Positions 45,905-55,594 are shown, counted from the first letter of the stretch. The stretch is DNA of 59,159 bases from Candidatus Woesebacteria bacterium (GCA_020060845.1 JAGUZK010000060.1:1-59159); one strand, 5' to 3'. The notes: generated by a model from the sequence alone, not told the origin. Made by a program: numbers and translations.

Positions 45905-46180
45905 TTAGTTGTGAAATACTGCTTTTCCTGCCCCAAATGCAAGACCTGCAAGAAAGAATGTGGCGATGATGAACCAAAAGATAGTGTTTGCTTCCTGATA
46001 CGTTATTGTTTGCTTAAAGATCACCTCCCATGCGCTGTGTATTGTCACTACGCATGATGCCCATACAATGAAAGGGGCAACCACTAACAATACAACTAAC
46101 AATACAACAAGAACGATGGAAAGCAAGCACTTGATGATGATCCGGTACTTATCAAGAAAAAACTTAATCCTTTCGAACAT
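45905..46180 (-). CDS. Small two-TM membrane protein
   Basis: Strong SD CAGGAGGTAAAAATG; MFERIKFFLDKYRIIIKCLLSIVLVVLLVVLLVVAPFIVWAS. Confidence 0.65.
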   Translation of the reverse strand: MFERIKFFLDKYRIIIKCLLSIVLVVLLVVLLVVAPFIVWASCVVTIHSAWEVIFKQTITYQEANTIFWFIIATFFLAGLAFGAGKAVFHN

Positions 46181-46219
46181 TTTTACCTCCTGTATCCTTA
46201 TAGAAAATGTTTGGCTGCT

Positions 46220-46276
46220 CGAATGAGTAGCACCTCAAGCACGAGGCTAACTCATGCTAAAAATGCTACCCACTCG
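46220..46276 (-). promoter_or_regulatory. Long hairpin in the 5' leader of the small membrane protein
   Basis: 13-bp helix CGAGTGGGTAGCA/TGCTACTCATTCG enclosing CCTC-gtgctt-GAGG. Confidence 0.6.
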
Positions 46277-46603
46277 AAACTCAGGAAGGTATCAACTTCG
46301 GACTATCGCAACTTGTAAATGTGCAAGAGAGTTGAAAATGGTAATAAGACAGAAAAAGCGCAGCAAATCGCGCTCTTCCATCTACTTACTCAGAGAAAAT
46401 TATACCTGAAAATAACTCAAAAGTCAAATATTATAGGTCTCTCAGGAAAATTGGCTCACCCTGAAATTAAGCTGAAAAGAGTTAGAAGCCGGTTGGATTT
46501 ACAAGATTAACTTTGAGTACCTTGGCGATCTCCACATCACATAGACAATGAGGTGATACTTGCCCAGTCCCAGATGACTTATATAGGTTAGATGACCTGA
46601 ATG

Positions 46604-46675
46604 TGATCCCGGAAGGATTCGAACCTTCGACCAATCGCTTAAGAGGCGACTGCTCTACCACTGAGCTACGGGACC
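46604..46675 (-). tRNA. tRNA-Lys (CTT)
   Basis: Cloverleaf; loop CTCTTAA. Confidence 0.93.
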
Positions 46676-46734
46676 TCTGTCAATTTAATGCTATTTTATC
46701 ATCTTTGGCTACTTTCTTTAAGATATATGGCTTT

Positions 46735-47988
46735 TTAACTGGGCTTTTTTTGGAAGTATACAAGTCCTGTGTGTCCTGGTGGGACTGATTGGGGATATAT
46801 TAATTTAAATAGAACGCCGTTTTTGGATCTTGTTGACCTTTCCCTGATCCAGATAGACTGACCTGTGTTTTTGGCAAATGCGTAACCAAATTTTCCTTCA
46901 TTTGTTTTGAAGATTGGTGGAAGAAGAATTGCAGTCAGAGATAAATCGGTGATAATAGATGGCTCTCCTTTGACTTTTTTGAGGTTTTGGATGTCAAAGT
47001 AGAAAAAATAAAAGCTTCCTGAAGGATCCTTCCACGAGAATTTCGAAAAGGGCTCTCCTTGATAATTGATAATAAAAGGGGTGATTGCCACTATATTTTT
47101 TTCTGTCCAAACCTCTTGAAATGCAATTGTAAGTCTTTTCCCCACTTCTTGAGGGGAAATAAGAATATGTCTTAATTCTTTCTTGTTTTGGTTATGTGCC
47201 CATCCAGTCTCTGTTATGAAGACCGGGAGTTCCTTCTTAAGCCCCAGTGATTTTAACGTTTCTATTTCGTGGACATAGGACTTGATAGAGACACTGTCCT
47301 TATCAAAAACAGATCCCGAAAATTCTGGGTTTGGATAAGAATGGGAATTCCAGCCATCAATAATATCAAGAATTTCTGGATTTTTTTTGACCATTCTCTT
47401 TATAAATTCTGTTGGGTTAAGGTGGAGATGGTTTGTTGGAGCTGAAGCATCTAGTGCTGCTGGGAGGATAAAAAAATCCTTGTTTTTTTCTTTAAGTGCT
47501 TTTGCAAACGCAAGTAAGTAGTCGGAATATTCCTCAGGATTTACTTCCCCACCCCACTCAATAGCGTGGTTTGGCTCATTGCCGATAACAACATAGCGAT
47601 TTTCAACAACCCAATTTAGGTTATTCAAGAAATCAACCCAGCCGGGAATTTCATTGAAATTACCCTTTTCCCAGCCTCCGTCTTTTTCCGCAGTAGCAAT
47701 TCGCAAAATTGGTATCAAGTGGAGCATGCGCATTTTGTCAAAAATTTTTTGCCAGCGGTTGTGATCTCTTTCTCCTTTCTGTATGACTATTGTTACGTAT
47801 CCCCAGTCGCCCCCGTTGCTATTAACGAGATTTGCTGCATCCTCTAGATCGGATTCGTCGTGGATATGTATCCCGTAAATGTTATTCGGGGTTGAGAGCG
47901 GATCTCGGGTAGCATATATATTTTTGGGTAAAACAAATTGGAATATAACTAGGATAGGAAACAATAAAGTAATCAGGCGCTTTAACAT
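46735..47988 (-). CDS. Glycoside-hydrolase-like (TIM barrel) secreted protein
   Basis: Signal peptide; YVVIGNEPNHAIEWGG, PVFITETGWAHNQ (cellulase-superfamily-like). Confidence 0.7.
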   Translation of the reverse strand: MLKRLITLLFPILVIFQFVLPKNIYATRDPLSTPNNIYGIHIHDESDLEDAANLVNSNGGDWGYVTIVIQKGERDHNRWQKIFDKMRMLHLIPILRIATAEKDGGWEKGNFNEIPGWVDFLNNLNWVVENRYVVIGNEPNHAIEWGGEVNPEEYSDYLLAFAKALKEKNKDFFILPAALDASAPTNHLHLNPTEFIKRMVKKNPEILDIIDGWNSHSYPNPEFSGSVFDKDSVSIKSYVHEIETLKSLGLKKELPVFITETGWAHNQNKKELRHILISPQEVGKRLTIAFQEVWTEKNIVAITPFIINYQGEPFSKFSWKDPSGSFYFFYFDIQNLKKVKGEPSIITDLSLTAILLPPIFKTNEGKFGYAFAKNTGQSIWIRERSTRSKNGVLFKLIYPQSVPPGHTGLVYFQKKPS

Positions 47989-48062
47989 CTTATATAGTGG
48001 CAAGGGCAAATGCTTTGATGGTTGTAAATTTGTTATTTATACTTATGGTATTTGCAAAGATG

Positions 48063-48135
48063 TGACCCTGGGAGGAGTTGAACCTCCAACCTTTCCCTTA
48101 GAAGGGGACTGCTCTATCCATTGAGCTACAGGGCC
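48063..48135 (-). tRNA. tRNA-Arg (TCT)
   Basis: Cloverleaf; loop CTTCTAA. Confidence 0.92.
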
Positions 48136-48172
48136 GAGCCTTATGAGGCGCTGGTAGTCTATGGACAAGCTT

Positions 48173-48198
48173 TGCTTCTCCATTGAGCTTGCCGGGCC
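48173..48198 (-). pseudogene. 5'-half tRNA-Arg duplication
   Basis: GGCCCGGCAAGCTCAATGGAGAAGCA resembles the adjacent tRNA-Arg 5' half GGCCCTGTAGCTCAATGGATAGAGCA. Confidence 0.55.
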
Positions 48199-48256
48199 TT
48201 AAGTATATTGTATTTTAGCAAAATATTGGTTATTTTGGTATAAATAATTGTTTTAC

Positions 48257-49318
48257 ATGGCAAACGGAAGGGCAGTAAGTCAATTTACTAACAATTATGA
48301 ATTACCCAAGAAGGTTGGAATAATTTATTCGGATGTTAGGCGTGAATATTTTCCTACAGAGGAGCAATACATAACCGAAAAGGACGCAAAACGTGATGCA
48401 TCTTTAGTTGTCCCCTATTTGGAGAAAATGAATATCCAGGTGGTACTGTATCCTGGAAATGCAGATCTTTCTGATAGGTTAAGAAAAGATAAACCCGATA
48501 TGGTCATCAATTTGGTCGATTCTGTTCGAGGTAACGAGAGCTTGGCGTCATCAATTCCCGGTGTCTTGGAATTACTGGAAATTCCCTACACTGGAGGTGA
48601 TATTTTGGGCTTGTCACTTACTTATAATAAATTTTTGGTTAAAAAAATTCTTCAGCAAAATGGTGTTCCGGTTCCGCACTATCAGCTTTTTAACTCCCCG
48701 AGTGATTATCTTGATCCTACTCTCCGCTTTCCTCTCATATCTAAATTAAATGAAATACATGGGGGTGTTGAGATAAGTAGGGATGCTGTTTCTGAAAATG
48801 AGAGGCACCTTCGAGAAAGGCTTAGGTTTCTAATTTCTACATATAAGCAGCCGGTCTTGGTTGAGGAATTTATTGTAGGAAGAGAGATTACATGCATGCT
48901 TTTGGAGGGATTAAATAAGAAAGTCTATCTAGCTGAAAAGATTTTTACAAGGCGCGGTGATAAGTATATTTTCTCGACTTTTGAGGACCAATGGATTAGC
49001 AAGACAGGAGAGGCCTTTTTTTACCAGAAGTATGATGATCCATTGCTCAAGGAGTATGTCAAAAAGGCATTCGATGTTACAAAAATGTATGACTATGGAA
49101 AGTTTGATGTCAGGCTTGACCAGTCAGGGAGATACTTCTTCATTGACAGCAATTGTAATCCTGCATTTGGACCAAAAGAAGCCGATGTTGCGATTTCAAA
49201 TATATTAGATATGTACGGGGTTAATTTTACAGAAATACTAAAACGGCTTCTTCTAAATACTATTCGTGACGCGCAGGGAAGAGAAAGGCTTCCTAGTACG
49301 CCGGATGAAGCTACTTAA
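48257..49318 (+). CDS. ATP-grasp, D-Ala-D-Ala ligase-like protein
   Basis: IPYTGGDILGLSLTYNKFLVKKIL, FDVRLDQSGRYFFIDSNCNP. Confidence 0.85.
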   Translation: MANGRAVSQFTNNYELPKKVGIIYSDVRREYFPTEEQYITEKDAKRDASLVVPYLEKMNIQVVLYPGNADLSDRLRKDKPDMVINLVDSVRGNESLASSIPGVLELLEIPYTGGDILGLSLTYNKFLVKKILQQNGVPVPHYQLFNSPSDYLDPTLRFPLISKLNEIHGGVEISRDAVSENERHLRERLRFLISTYKQPVLVEEFIVGREITCMLLEGLNKKVYLAEKIFTRRGDKYIFSTFEDQWISKTGEAFFYQKYDDPLLKEYVKKAFDVTKMYDYGKFDVRLDQSGRYFFIDSNCNPAFGPKEADVAISNILDMYGVNFTEILKRLLLNTIRDAQGRERLPSTPDEAT

Positions 49319-49349
49319 TTTTTGGATATTTTGCTATAATTGTTTAATT

Positions 49350-49422
49350 GCCGAGATAGCCAAGGTGGTCACGGCGGGCGCCTGAAGAGCGTCAGATGCG
49401 GGTTCGACTCCTGCTCTCGGCA
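49350..49422 (+). tRNA. tRNA-Phe (GAA)
   Basis: GCCGAGA..TCTCGGC; GGCGC-CTGAAGA-GCGTC. Confidence 0.92.
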
Positions 49423-49431
49423 CATGATGAT

Positions 49432-49507
49432 GCGGGAATAGCTCAGTTGGTAGAGCGTCTCGTTGCCAACGAGAAGGTCGCGGGTTCGAATCCCGTTTCC
49501 CGCTCCA
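49432..49507 (+). tRNA. tRNA-Gly (GCC), CCA encoded
   Basis: GCGGGAA..TTCCCGC-T-CCA; TCTCG-TTGCCAA-CGAGA. Confidence 0.96.
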
Positions 49508-49515
49508 GTTTCTAT

Positions 49516-50349
49516 TCAGTCTCTTAACACATAAATTTCCTGTCCGTAATTACTGATTGATACCATTTCACCCTCCCCCCGCAACACTCGTTCAAAAGGA
49601 TAGCAGTATTTGCAACCCCCCTTCGGGCAGTTAAAATGATCTAGTTTCCTAGCTAATACAATTCTTTGGGCAATCTTTGATATTTTTTCTTCGGCTTCAG
49701 CCTTTATTGGAAGTGGCTTTTGTTTAGGAAAAGGATCACGATCTAGGTACCAGTAGCTTAATTTCGAGATGGGTCTTTTTTGTAAATTTAGTGCGAGTAG
49801 GTAATATATTGGGAGCTGCAGTGAGTCCTCCCCCTCTTCAAGTTTACCGGTCTTAAAATCAATAAGATGGACAGAATTCGAGCTTTCAATGTATTCAATC
49901 CAATCGATTTTACCGCATAAGATTATGTTCTCCTCCTCAGAAAACCAAAAGTAAGGTAACCCATCATCTGATTTTAGTCTTATTGCCTTATTGATGATTG
50001 GTCCCGGGTTTTCTTCGATGTTTTTTAGCATTAATATGCCCCTTTGCTTATATTCTTCTTCAGTTTGCTTATCAAAAAAGCCTCCCAGCTTTCCTTCTAC
50101 TTTTTTCCATGCTTCCTCAAAGAGGGTTGAAAGTGGTTTTTTTAGCCTCTGGTCAACAGGAAGATCGGATAGGGATTCAATCACTTCGTGTGTCGCTTGG
50201 CCTAGAGCAAGTGATGGTGTCATGATGGTGAATTTACGACCGGTTTTTGGACTTTTGTAGATGTTGCGAAGATAATATAAACGAGGACATTTGAGGTAGT
50301 CAGATATTGAGCTATGAGAAAGCCAAACCGCTTTGTATTTATCTTTCAT
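49516..50349 (-). CDS. RecB-like PD-(D/E)XK nuclease with C-terminal Cys motif
   Basis: SISDYLKCPRLYY, VHLIDFKTGK, LQLPIYYLLA, CPKGGCKYCYPFE. Confidence 0.88.
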   Translation of the reverse strand: MKDKYKAVWLSHSSISDYLKCPRLYYLRNIYKSPKTGRKFTIMTPSLALGQATHEVIESLSDLPVDQRLKKPLSTLFEEAWKKVEGKLGGFFDKQTEEEYKQRGILMLKNIEENPGPIINKAIRLKSDDGLPYFWFSEEENIILCGKIDWIEYIESSNSVHLIDFKTGKLEEGEDSLQLPIYYLLALNLQKRPISKLSYWYLDRDPFPKQKPLPIKAEAEEKISKIAQRIVLARKLDHFNCPKGGCKYCYPFERVLRGEGEMVSISNYGQEIYVLRD

Positions 50350-50352
50350 CTG

Positions 50353-50426
50353 TGGACGCGCCAGGGTTCGAACCTGGGACCTTTCGGATGTAAACCGAAC
50401 GCTCTGGCCAGCTGAGCTACGCGTCC
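50353..50426 (-). tRNA. tRNA-Val (TAC)
   Basis: TTCGG-TTTACAT-CCGAA. Confidence 0.95.
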
Positions 50427-50427
50427 G

Positions 50428-50509
50428 TGCGCGGGACAGGACTTGAACCTGCAAGGATTACTCCACAGCCTCCTCAAGACTGCGCGTCTACCAATTTCGC
50501 CACCCGCGC
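50428..50509 (-). tRNA. tRNA-Leu (GAG)
   Basis: CAGTC-TTGAGGA-GGCTG; class II variable arm. Confidence 0.93.
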
Positions 50510-50534
50510 TTGGAATACCTTAAAGTTGGCCGTG

Positions 50535-50621
50535 TGCCGAAGGCGGGACTTGAACCCGCACGCTCGTTTTATGAGCACACGCTCCTGAAGCGTGCCTGTC
50601 TGCCAATTTCAGCACTTCGGC
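50535..50621 (-). tRNA. tRNA-Leu (CAG)
   Basis: CACGC-TTCAGGA-GCGTG. Confidence 0.94.
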
Positions 50622-50651
50622 CTAGAAGGTATTATATCAAATAAGCATAAT

Positions 50652-51722
50652 CTAAATAAACTTAATTTGCATACCTTCTTGGACTTTTGTTGTGAGTGAT
50701 ACCTCTTGGCCTGCAAACTTTGCACCGCTACCCCAAATCCTAGCTTTGGTAACGCTTTCAGCAAAATTCTCGCCAATCATATGTGCTACCTCGTCTAAGG
50801 TGAAACCGCGTTTGACAACTAATGGGCTAGCATTGTTGGGTCGATCGTCTTTTCCTATAAGATAGACACGGATAAAATCAAGGCTTTGCCAAATCTTTTC
50901 TTTTAACTCACCAATTCCATTCCCCTCCTTTGCGCTAATAAGAAGTAAATCATCGTCTGAAGTCACATTTGCAAATTCATCTGACTTGTTCAGTACACTT
51001 ATGCTTTTAATATAAACTCGGTTTGGAGATAAAGCATCAATCAATGAATCAATACTGACATTCTCATCAAGACTTATTTCAGCATTTTTCACACCCATCT
51101 CCAAAGCAATTCTTTTAATAGATTCAATTGGGAGATTTTGCTTAATGTTTGTTTTTATTTGAACTCCTCCCGAGGTATGTTTTACAATCCTTATTTTTGG
51201 AGGAGTTTTATTTAGTCTAATTCCATTTCTCTCAAGGGATACTTTTAATCTCTGGATAGTCTGTGGCCTTTTAATATCGCTGATAAGTATAATAAGATCT
51301 GACCCTCTTGCAACTGAAAGCACTTCTTTACCCCTACCTTTACCTTCCTCTGCACCCTCGATGAGTCCAGGAACATCAAGAATTTGAATTTTTGCATCTT
51401 TGTAATACATCATCCCAGGAATGACCGAGACCGTAGTAAAAGCATATGGAGCAACCTTACTTTGTGCATTAGTAAGCCTATTGAGCAATGTCGATTTCCC
51501 AACAGATGGAGGCCCAATCAAAACTGCCGTTGCGTCCCCCTGCTTTTTGACTGCATACCCCACTCCTCCACCCGATTTTTTACTTGCATGCTCAAGTAAC
51601 TTGTCCCTAAGCCTAGCAAGGCGTGCTCGAAGAAGACCAATGTGGTGTTCAGTGCCTTTATGATAGGGTGTTTCTCTGATTTCTTTCTCAATTGACGCGA
51701 TCTGATCTTCAATTTCTGTCAT
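50652..51722 (-). CDS. DRG/Obg-superfamily GTPase with C-terminal TGS domain
   Basis: LIGPPSVGKSTLLNRLTNAQSKVAPYAFTTVSVIPGMMYYKDAKIQILDVPGLIEGAEEGKGRGKEVLSVARGSDLI. Confidence 0.88.
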   Translation of the reverse strand: MTEIEDQIASIEKEIRETPYHKGTEHHIGLLRARLARLRDKLLEHASKKSGGGVGYAVKKQGDATAVLIGPPSVGKSTLLNRLTNAQSKVAPYAFTTVSVIPGMMYYKDAKIQILDVPGLIEGAEEGKGRGKEVLSVARGSDLIILISDIKRPQTIQRLKVSLERNGIRLNKTPPKIRIVKHTSGGVQIKTNIKQNLPIESIKRIALEMGVKNAEISLDENVSIDSLIDALSPNRVYIKSISVLNKSDEFANVTSDDDLLLISAKEGNGIGELKEKIWQSLDFIRVYLIGKDDRPNNASPLVVKRGFTLDEVAHMIGENFAESVTKARIWGSGAKFAGQEVSLTTKVQEGMQIKFI

Positions 51723-51785
51723 AACTTCAAATTATATCTTAATTTGGGTATAATCTGAATTATATAGGGAAGATATCTCTATCTA

Positions 51786-51858
51786 GCACCCGTAGTTCAA
51801 TGGATAGAACGCTGGTCTTCGGAACCAGATGTTGAGGGTTCGACTCCCCCCGGGTGCA
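51786..51858 (+). tRNA. tRNA-Arg (TCG)
   Basis: CTGGT-CTTCGGA-ACCAG. Confidence 0.95.
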
Positions 51859-52241
51859 CAAATTTAATTTTGCATTTTTGCTAAAACATGAATATTGTTC
51901 CAAGAAAAGTTGATAATTTGTTCTAATGTAATTAAAAAGGAAAAAGCGGAGATTGGAGGAAGTAGAGAAGGTATGAAAATAATTTTGACATACAAGACAG
52001 AAGATCACAACAATATTTTTAAGGCATGAGACGAATTTCGTAAAAATAACCGTAACAAATGTCCTTTACAGTCGTTCTGTAGGAAAAGGATTTTTATGAC
52101 TGGAAATGTGGCGGGCAGTCTGCGGGCAGCCTCTTGAAAAATAACAACTACACTTCTTCATTGATTTGCTAAATATCAAGTTTAATAAAAATTATTGGGT
52201 AAAATTGTAAACTCTGTTTATCATGGCTATTATTATATTTA

Positions 52242-54800
52242 ATGGAGAAAAGTGTTTGGTTGCATGACTCAGACTTCAATAAATTGACTGCAAGACCTGG
52301 AATCAACCCCACAGGATTAAGTAGTAAGGAGGCATATTCAAGGCTCAAAACATATGGAGAAAATGAGCTTCGTGCTAAAAATAGGCTTCAAGTCTTCATT
52401 GGATTATTTATCAAACAATTTAGTAATTTACTTATTTTAGTATTGATTTTTGCCTCAGTTTTATCTTTTTTGCTTGGTCAGAACGTAGACGCTTTGGTAA
52501 TTTTGTTTTTAGTAATTATAAGTGGTGTTTTTGGCTTCATGCAAGAATATAAGGCTGAAAACTCAATTGAAAAAATTAGAAAATATTTAAGTAACCGTTG
52601 TAGAGTCCTAAGAGATGGAAGCTGGATAGAGCTAAATAGCCAGTTTTTGGTCCCCGGTGATATTGTCCAACTAAGATCTGGAGATAGGGTGTCAGCTGAT
52701 ATTAGGCTTTTTGAGGCACAAGGATTAACTGTCAATGAATCAATTATTACAGGCGAGTCACTCCCTGTTGAAAAGGGCAAGTCTCATTCTAGCAATCTTC
52801 AAGATCAATCCTCACAAAGGAATGTGGTTTATGCCGGTTCAACAATATTTTCAGGGTCTGGTAAAGGTGTAGTTGTTGCAACTGGAAGCCGGACATTTTT
52901 TGGAAGAAGTCAGGAGAAATTTGTGAGAGATGTTTCAGAAAGTGATTTTGAGAAGCAAATAAAGGTATTTGGTGGCTTTATTTTTAAGGTGATTGCTATT
53001 ATGACGCTAGCTATTTTTTTGATGAATTCGATATTGGGAAAGAACGTTTTTGGTTCTTTTTTGTTTGCCATTGCCTTGGCTATTGGGGTTACTCCCGAGA
53101 TGCTTCCTGCGATAATTACTGTCTCTCTTTCTCGCGGTGCACTTAAGATGTCTGAAAAGAAGGTCATAGTTAAACGGCTATCAGCAGTTGAAAATCTTGG
53201 TAATATGGACACGCTTTGTATGGATAAAACTGGTACCTTGACCGAAGGCAGGTTTTCTTTGATTGGACTAGTTGACATCCAAGGGAAAGTATCCCACAGG
53301 AAGCTGTTGAAAGAGGCCTTGATCTGTACTACCCGCTTTGCAATAGGATCTGATCAATTAACATATGATCCTCATGATAGTGCAATTTGGGTCTACGCCA
53401 AAGGAAAGTCTAAGAAAATACTATCTGATGTGAAATTTATAAACGAAAATACGTTTGATTATCAAAGAAGACGTATGAGTGTTTGCTATAAGGAGGACGG
53501 CAAACACTTTTTAGTTACTAAAGGATCTGTTCAATCAATTCTTAGTTGTTGTTCGAGAGTCAACTTGGGCAAAAGAAGCACGAAGATGACAAAAAGTTAC
53601 ATCAACAAAATTGTAGATATAAGTGATAGATATGATCTGGAGGGTTATCGCGTATTGGGATTAGCAAAGAAACGCCTCTTAAAAGCTAATTCTTCAAAAG
53701 AGGACGAAAGCAAAATGGAATTCTTGGGATTTTTACTTTTTAAGGACCCTGTTAAAGAGTCTGCAAGAGAGATTATTAATAGGTTTGAGTCTTTAGGTGT
53801 TGGATTAAAGATAATAAGCGGTGACAGCTTGGCTATATGTACAAGCGTTGCAAGGCAGGTTGGTCTTGATTTTTCTGAAGATGAGGTGATAACAGGAGAA
53901 GAACTTTCAAGACTCGATGAAAGTAACTTTAGCGCCGCTTGTAGGGAGAAAAAGGTATTTGCAAGGGTTTTTCCTGAGCAAAAGTATGCTATTGTTAGGT
54001 CTTTAAATTACGAAGGTCATATTGTTGGCTTTTTAGGAGATGGAATCAATGACGTTGGGGCCCTAAAAGAAGCTGATGTTGGCATTTCTGTAGATAGTGG
54101 AAGCGATATTACAAAAGATGTGAGTGATATTGTGCTTTTGCAAAAAGACCTTAATGTACTGTCTGTTGGAATTGAAATGGGAAGGAAAACATTTGCAAAT
54201 ATAATGAAATATATCTTAAATACAATCTCAGCGAATTATGGGAACATGTTCACTGTTGCAGTCTCATCACTTTTCATCAGGTTTATTCCACTTCTTCCGA
54301 GCCAAATACTTCTTAACAATTTTGTAAGTGATATTCCCCTTTTTGCAGTGGCAACCGATAATGTTGATAGTGATATGCTCAAAAAACCGAGGGGATGGAA
54401 TATTAATTATATTATGAAATTTATGATTTCGTATGGCTTTGTCAGTTCATTTTTTGATTTAATGCTTATAGTACCAATGATCTTTTTTTTGAATACTCCG
54501 CCTCAAGTTTTTAGAACAGCTTGGTTTGTTGAGTCATCTATCTCTGAGATACTTGTTACGTTTGTCATTAGAACTAGGCTCCCTTTCTACAAAAGTAGGC
54601 CTTCAAGCTTTCTGGTCGCACTAAGCATGGCATCGATCATTTTTGTGATATTTATGCCATTTTTAGGCTGGCGATTATTTCAGTTTGAGTCTTTGTCCTC
54701 TATTATATGGCTTTTGATCTTTGGAGATCTTGTGCTCTATTTTCTTATAACGGAGTTTGCCAAAAGAAAATTTTTTTCAGAAATGGAAAAGATTAATTAG
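52242..54800 (+). CDS. mgtA: Magnesium-translocating P-type ATPase (MgtA-like)
   Basis: MDKTGTLTEGRFSL, ITGESLPVEKG, GDGINDVGALKEADVGISV, NFVSDIPLFAVATDNVD. Confidence 0.9.
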   Translation: MEKSVWLHDSDFNKLTARPGINPTGLSSKEAYSRLKTYGENELRAKNRLQVFIGLFIKQFSNLLILVLIFASVLSFLLGQNVDALVILFLVIISGVFGFMQEYKAENSIEKIRKYLSNRCRVLRDGSWIELNSQFLVPGDIVQLRSGDRVSADIRLFEAQGLTVNESIITGESLPVEKGKSHSSNLQDQSSQRNVVYAGSTIFSGSGKGVVVATGSRTFFGRSQEKFVRDVSESDFEKQIKVFGGFIFKVIAIMTLAIFLMNSILGKNVFGSFLFAIALAIGVTPEMLPAIITVSLSRGALKMSEKKVIVKRLSAVENLGNMDTLCMDKTGTLTEGRFSLIGLVDIQGKVSHRKLLKEALICTTRFAIGSDQLTYDPHDSAIWVYAKGKSKKILSDVKFINENTFDYQRRRMSVCYKEDGKHFLVTKGSVQSILSCCSRVNLGKRSTKMTKSYINKIVDISDRYDLEGYRVLGLAKKRLLKANSSKEDESKMEFLGFLLFKDPVKESAREIINRFESLGVGLKIISGDSLAICTSVARQVGLDFSEDEVITGEELSRLDESNFSAACREKKVFARVFPEQKYAIVRSLNYEGHIVGFLGDGINDVGALKEADVGISVDSGSDITKDVSDIVLLQKDLNVLSVGIEMGRKTFANIMKYILNTISANYGNMFTVAVSSLFIRFIPLLPSQILLNNFVSDIPLFAVATDNVDSDMLKKPRGWNINYIMKFMISYGFVSSFFDLMLIVPMIFFLNTPPQVFRTAWFVESSISEILVTFVIRTRLPFYKSRPSSFLVALSMASIIFVIFMPFLGWRLFQFESLSSIIWLLIFGDLVLYFLITEFAKRKFFSEMEKIN

Positions 54801-54825
54801 AATTTGGTGCTAGATAAGAGAGAAA

Positions 54826-55428
54826 TTATCTAGAAAAGTTTGGTAGTCTGTAGGTGTCTTCGAAATAGACTGGCAATGTCAAATCTGCACCTGGCACTGT
54901 CACTTGAGACCCACGACTGAGTTGGGTGGGAGAGGTAAAAGTATAAACACGGTTGGCACTGGATACAACAACTTGTCTTAATTCCGCTAGCCTTCCTGGC
55001 AAATTATCTTTTGACCAATACGCCTCAAAAGGGTTGGGACTTCTCGAGCGTTGATTTTCATATAAAATCTGCATAGCAACAAACTGTAGTGATGTTTTGC
55101 ATATGCTTATTCCGCGTAAACTGACTATATTCGAAAATTTAATCTCCCATCCAGAAGTGTAATACGGCTGATTGTCGACAAGTTGAACCTCAAATCTAAC
55201 ATACCACATTCCATCTGACTCTTTTTCAATTTGGCCTTGATAGATGCGACAGCCATTATATTCAGGAAAAGAAGGATAGAGATTGGAGTTGTCTTCACAA
55301 GCGCCTTTTATAAGTCTTAATGTTTCTTCTCTGACAGATTGAAAGATGGGGTCTAATGGTTGGCCTTCTGAAAAGTTGCTTTTTCGATAATCAGAATCTA
55401 TTCTCCTAATTAATTCTTTGACTCTCAT
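54826..55428 (-). CDS. Hypothetical protein, 200 aa
   Basis: ORF whose ATG lies 7 nt after the 3' end of tRNA-Gly(TCC). Confidence 0.6.
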   Translation of the reverse strand: MRVKELIRRIDSDYRKSNFSEGQPLDPIFQSVREETLRLIKGACEDNSNLYPSFPEYNGCRIYQGQIEKESDGMWYVRFEVQLVDNQPYYTSGWEIKFSNIVSLRGISICKTSLQFVAMQILYENQRSRSPNPFEAYWSKDNLPGRLAELRQVVVSSANRVYTFTSPTQLSRGSQVTVPGADLTLPVYFEDTYRLPNFSR

Positions 55429-55435
55429 GTTCAGG

Positions 55436-55506
55436 AGCGGGATACGGGAGTCGAACCCGTCTTTGCTCCTTGGAAGGGAGCTGTTGAACCGCTCAACTAA
55501 TCCCGC
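55436..55506 (-). tRNA. tRNA-Gly (TCC)
   Basis: GCTCC-CTTCCAA-GGAGC. Confidence 0.94.
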
Positions 55507-55594
55507 TTAATTACACTTAAATATTATATTTTTTTTAACTTTGTTATTCAATAATTGAATGTTTTGGGTTCCTTTTCTTGTTTTGTGGTAAAAT

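Noticed and set aside
52105-52135. Direct repeat GCGGGCAGTCTGCGGGCAGCC near tRNA-Arg(TCG)
   Set aside because: Could be an att scar, but no integrase or matching tRNA 3' end duplicate is present.
32140-54815. 15-nt identical string AATTTGGTGCTAGAT at about 32142 and 54802
   Set aside because: A single 15-mer match is expected by chance in a 59-kb AT-rich window and no longer homology is seen.
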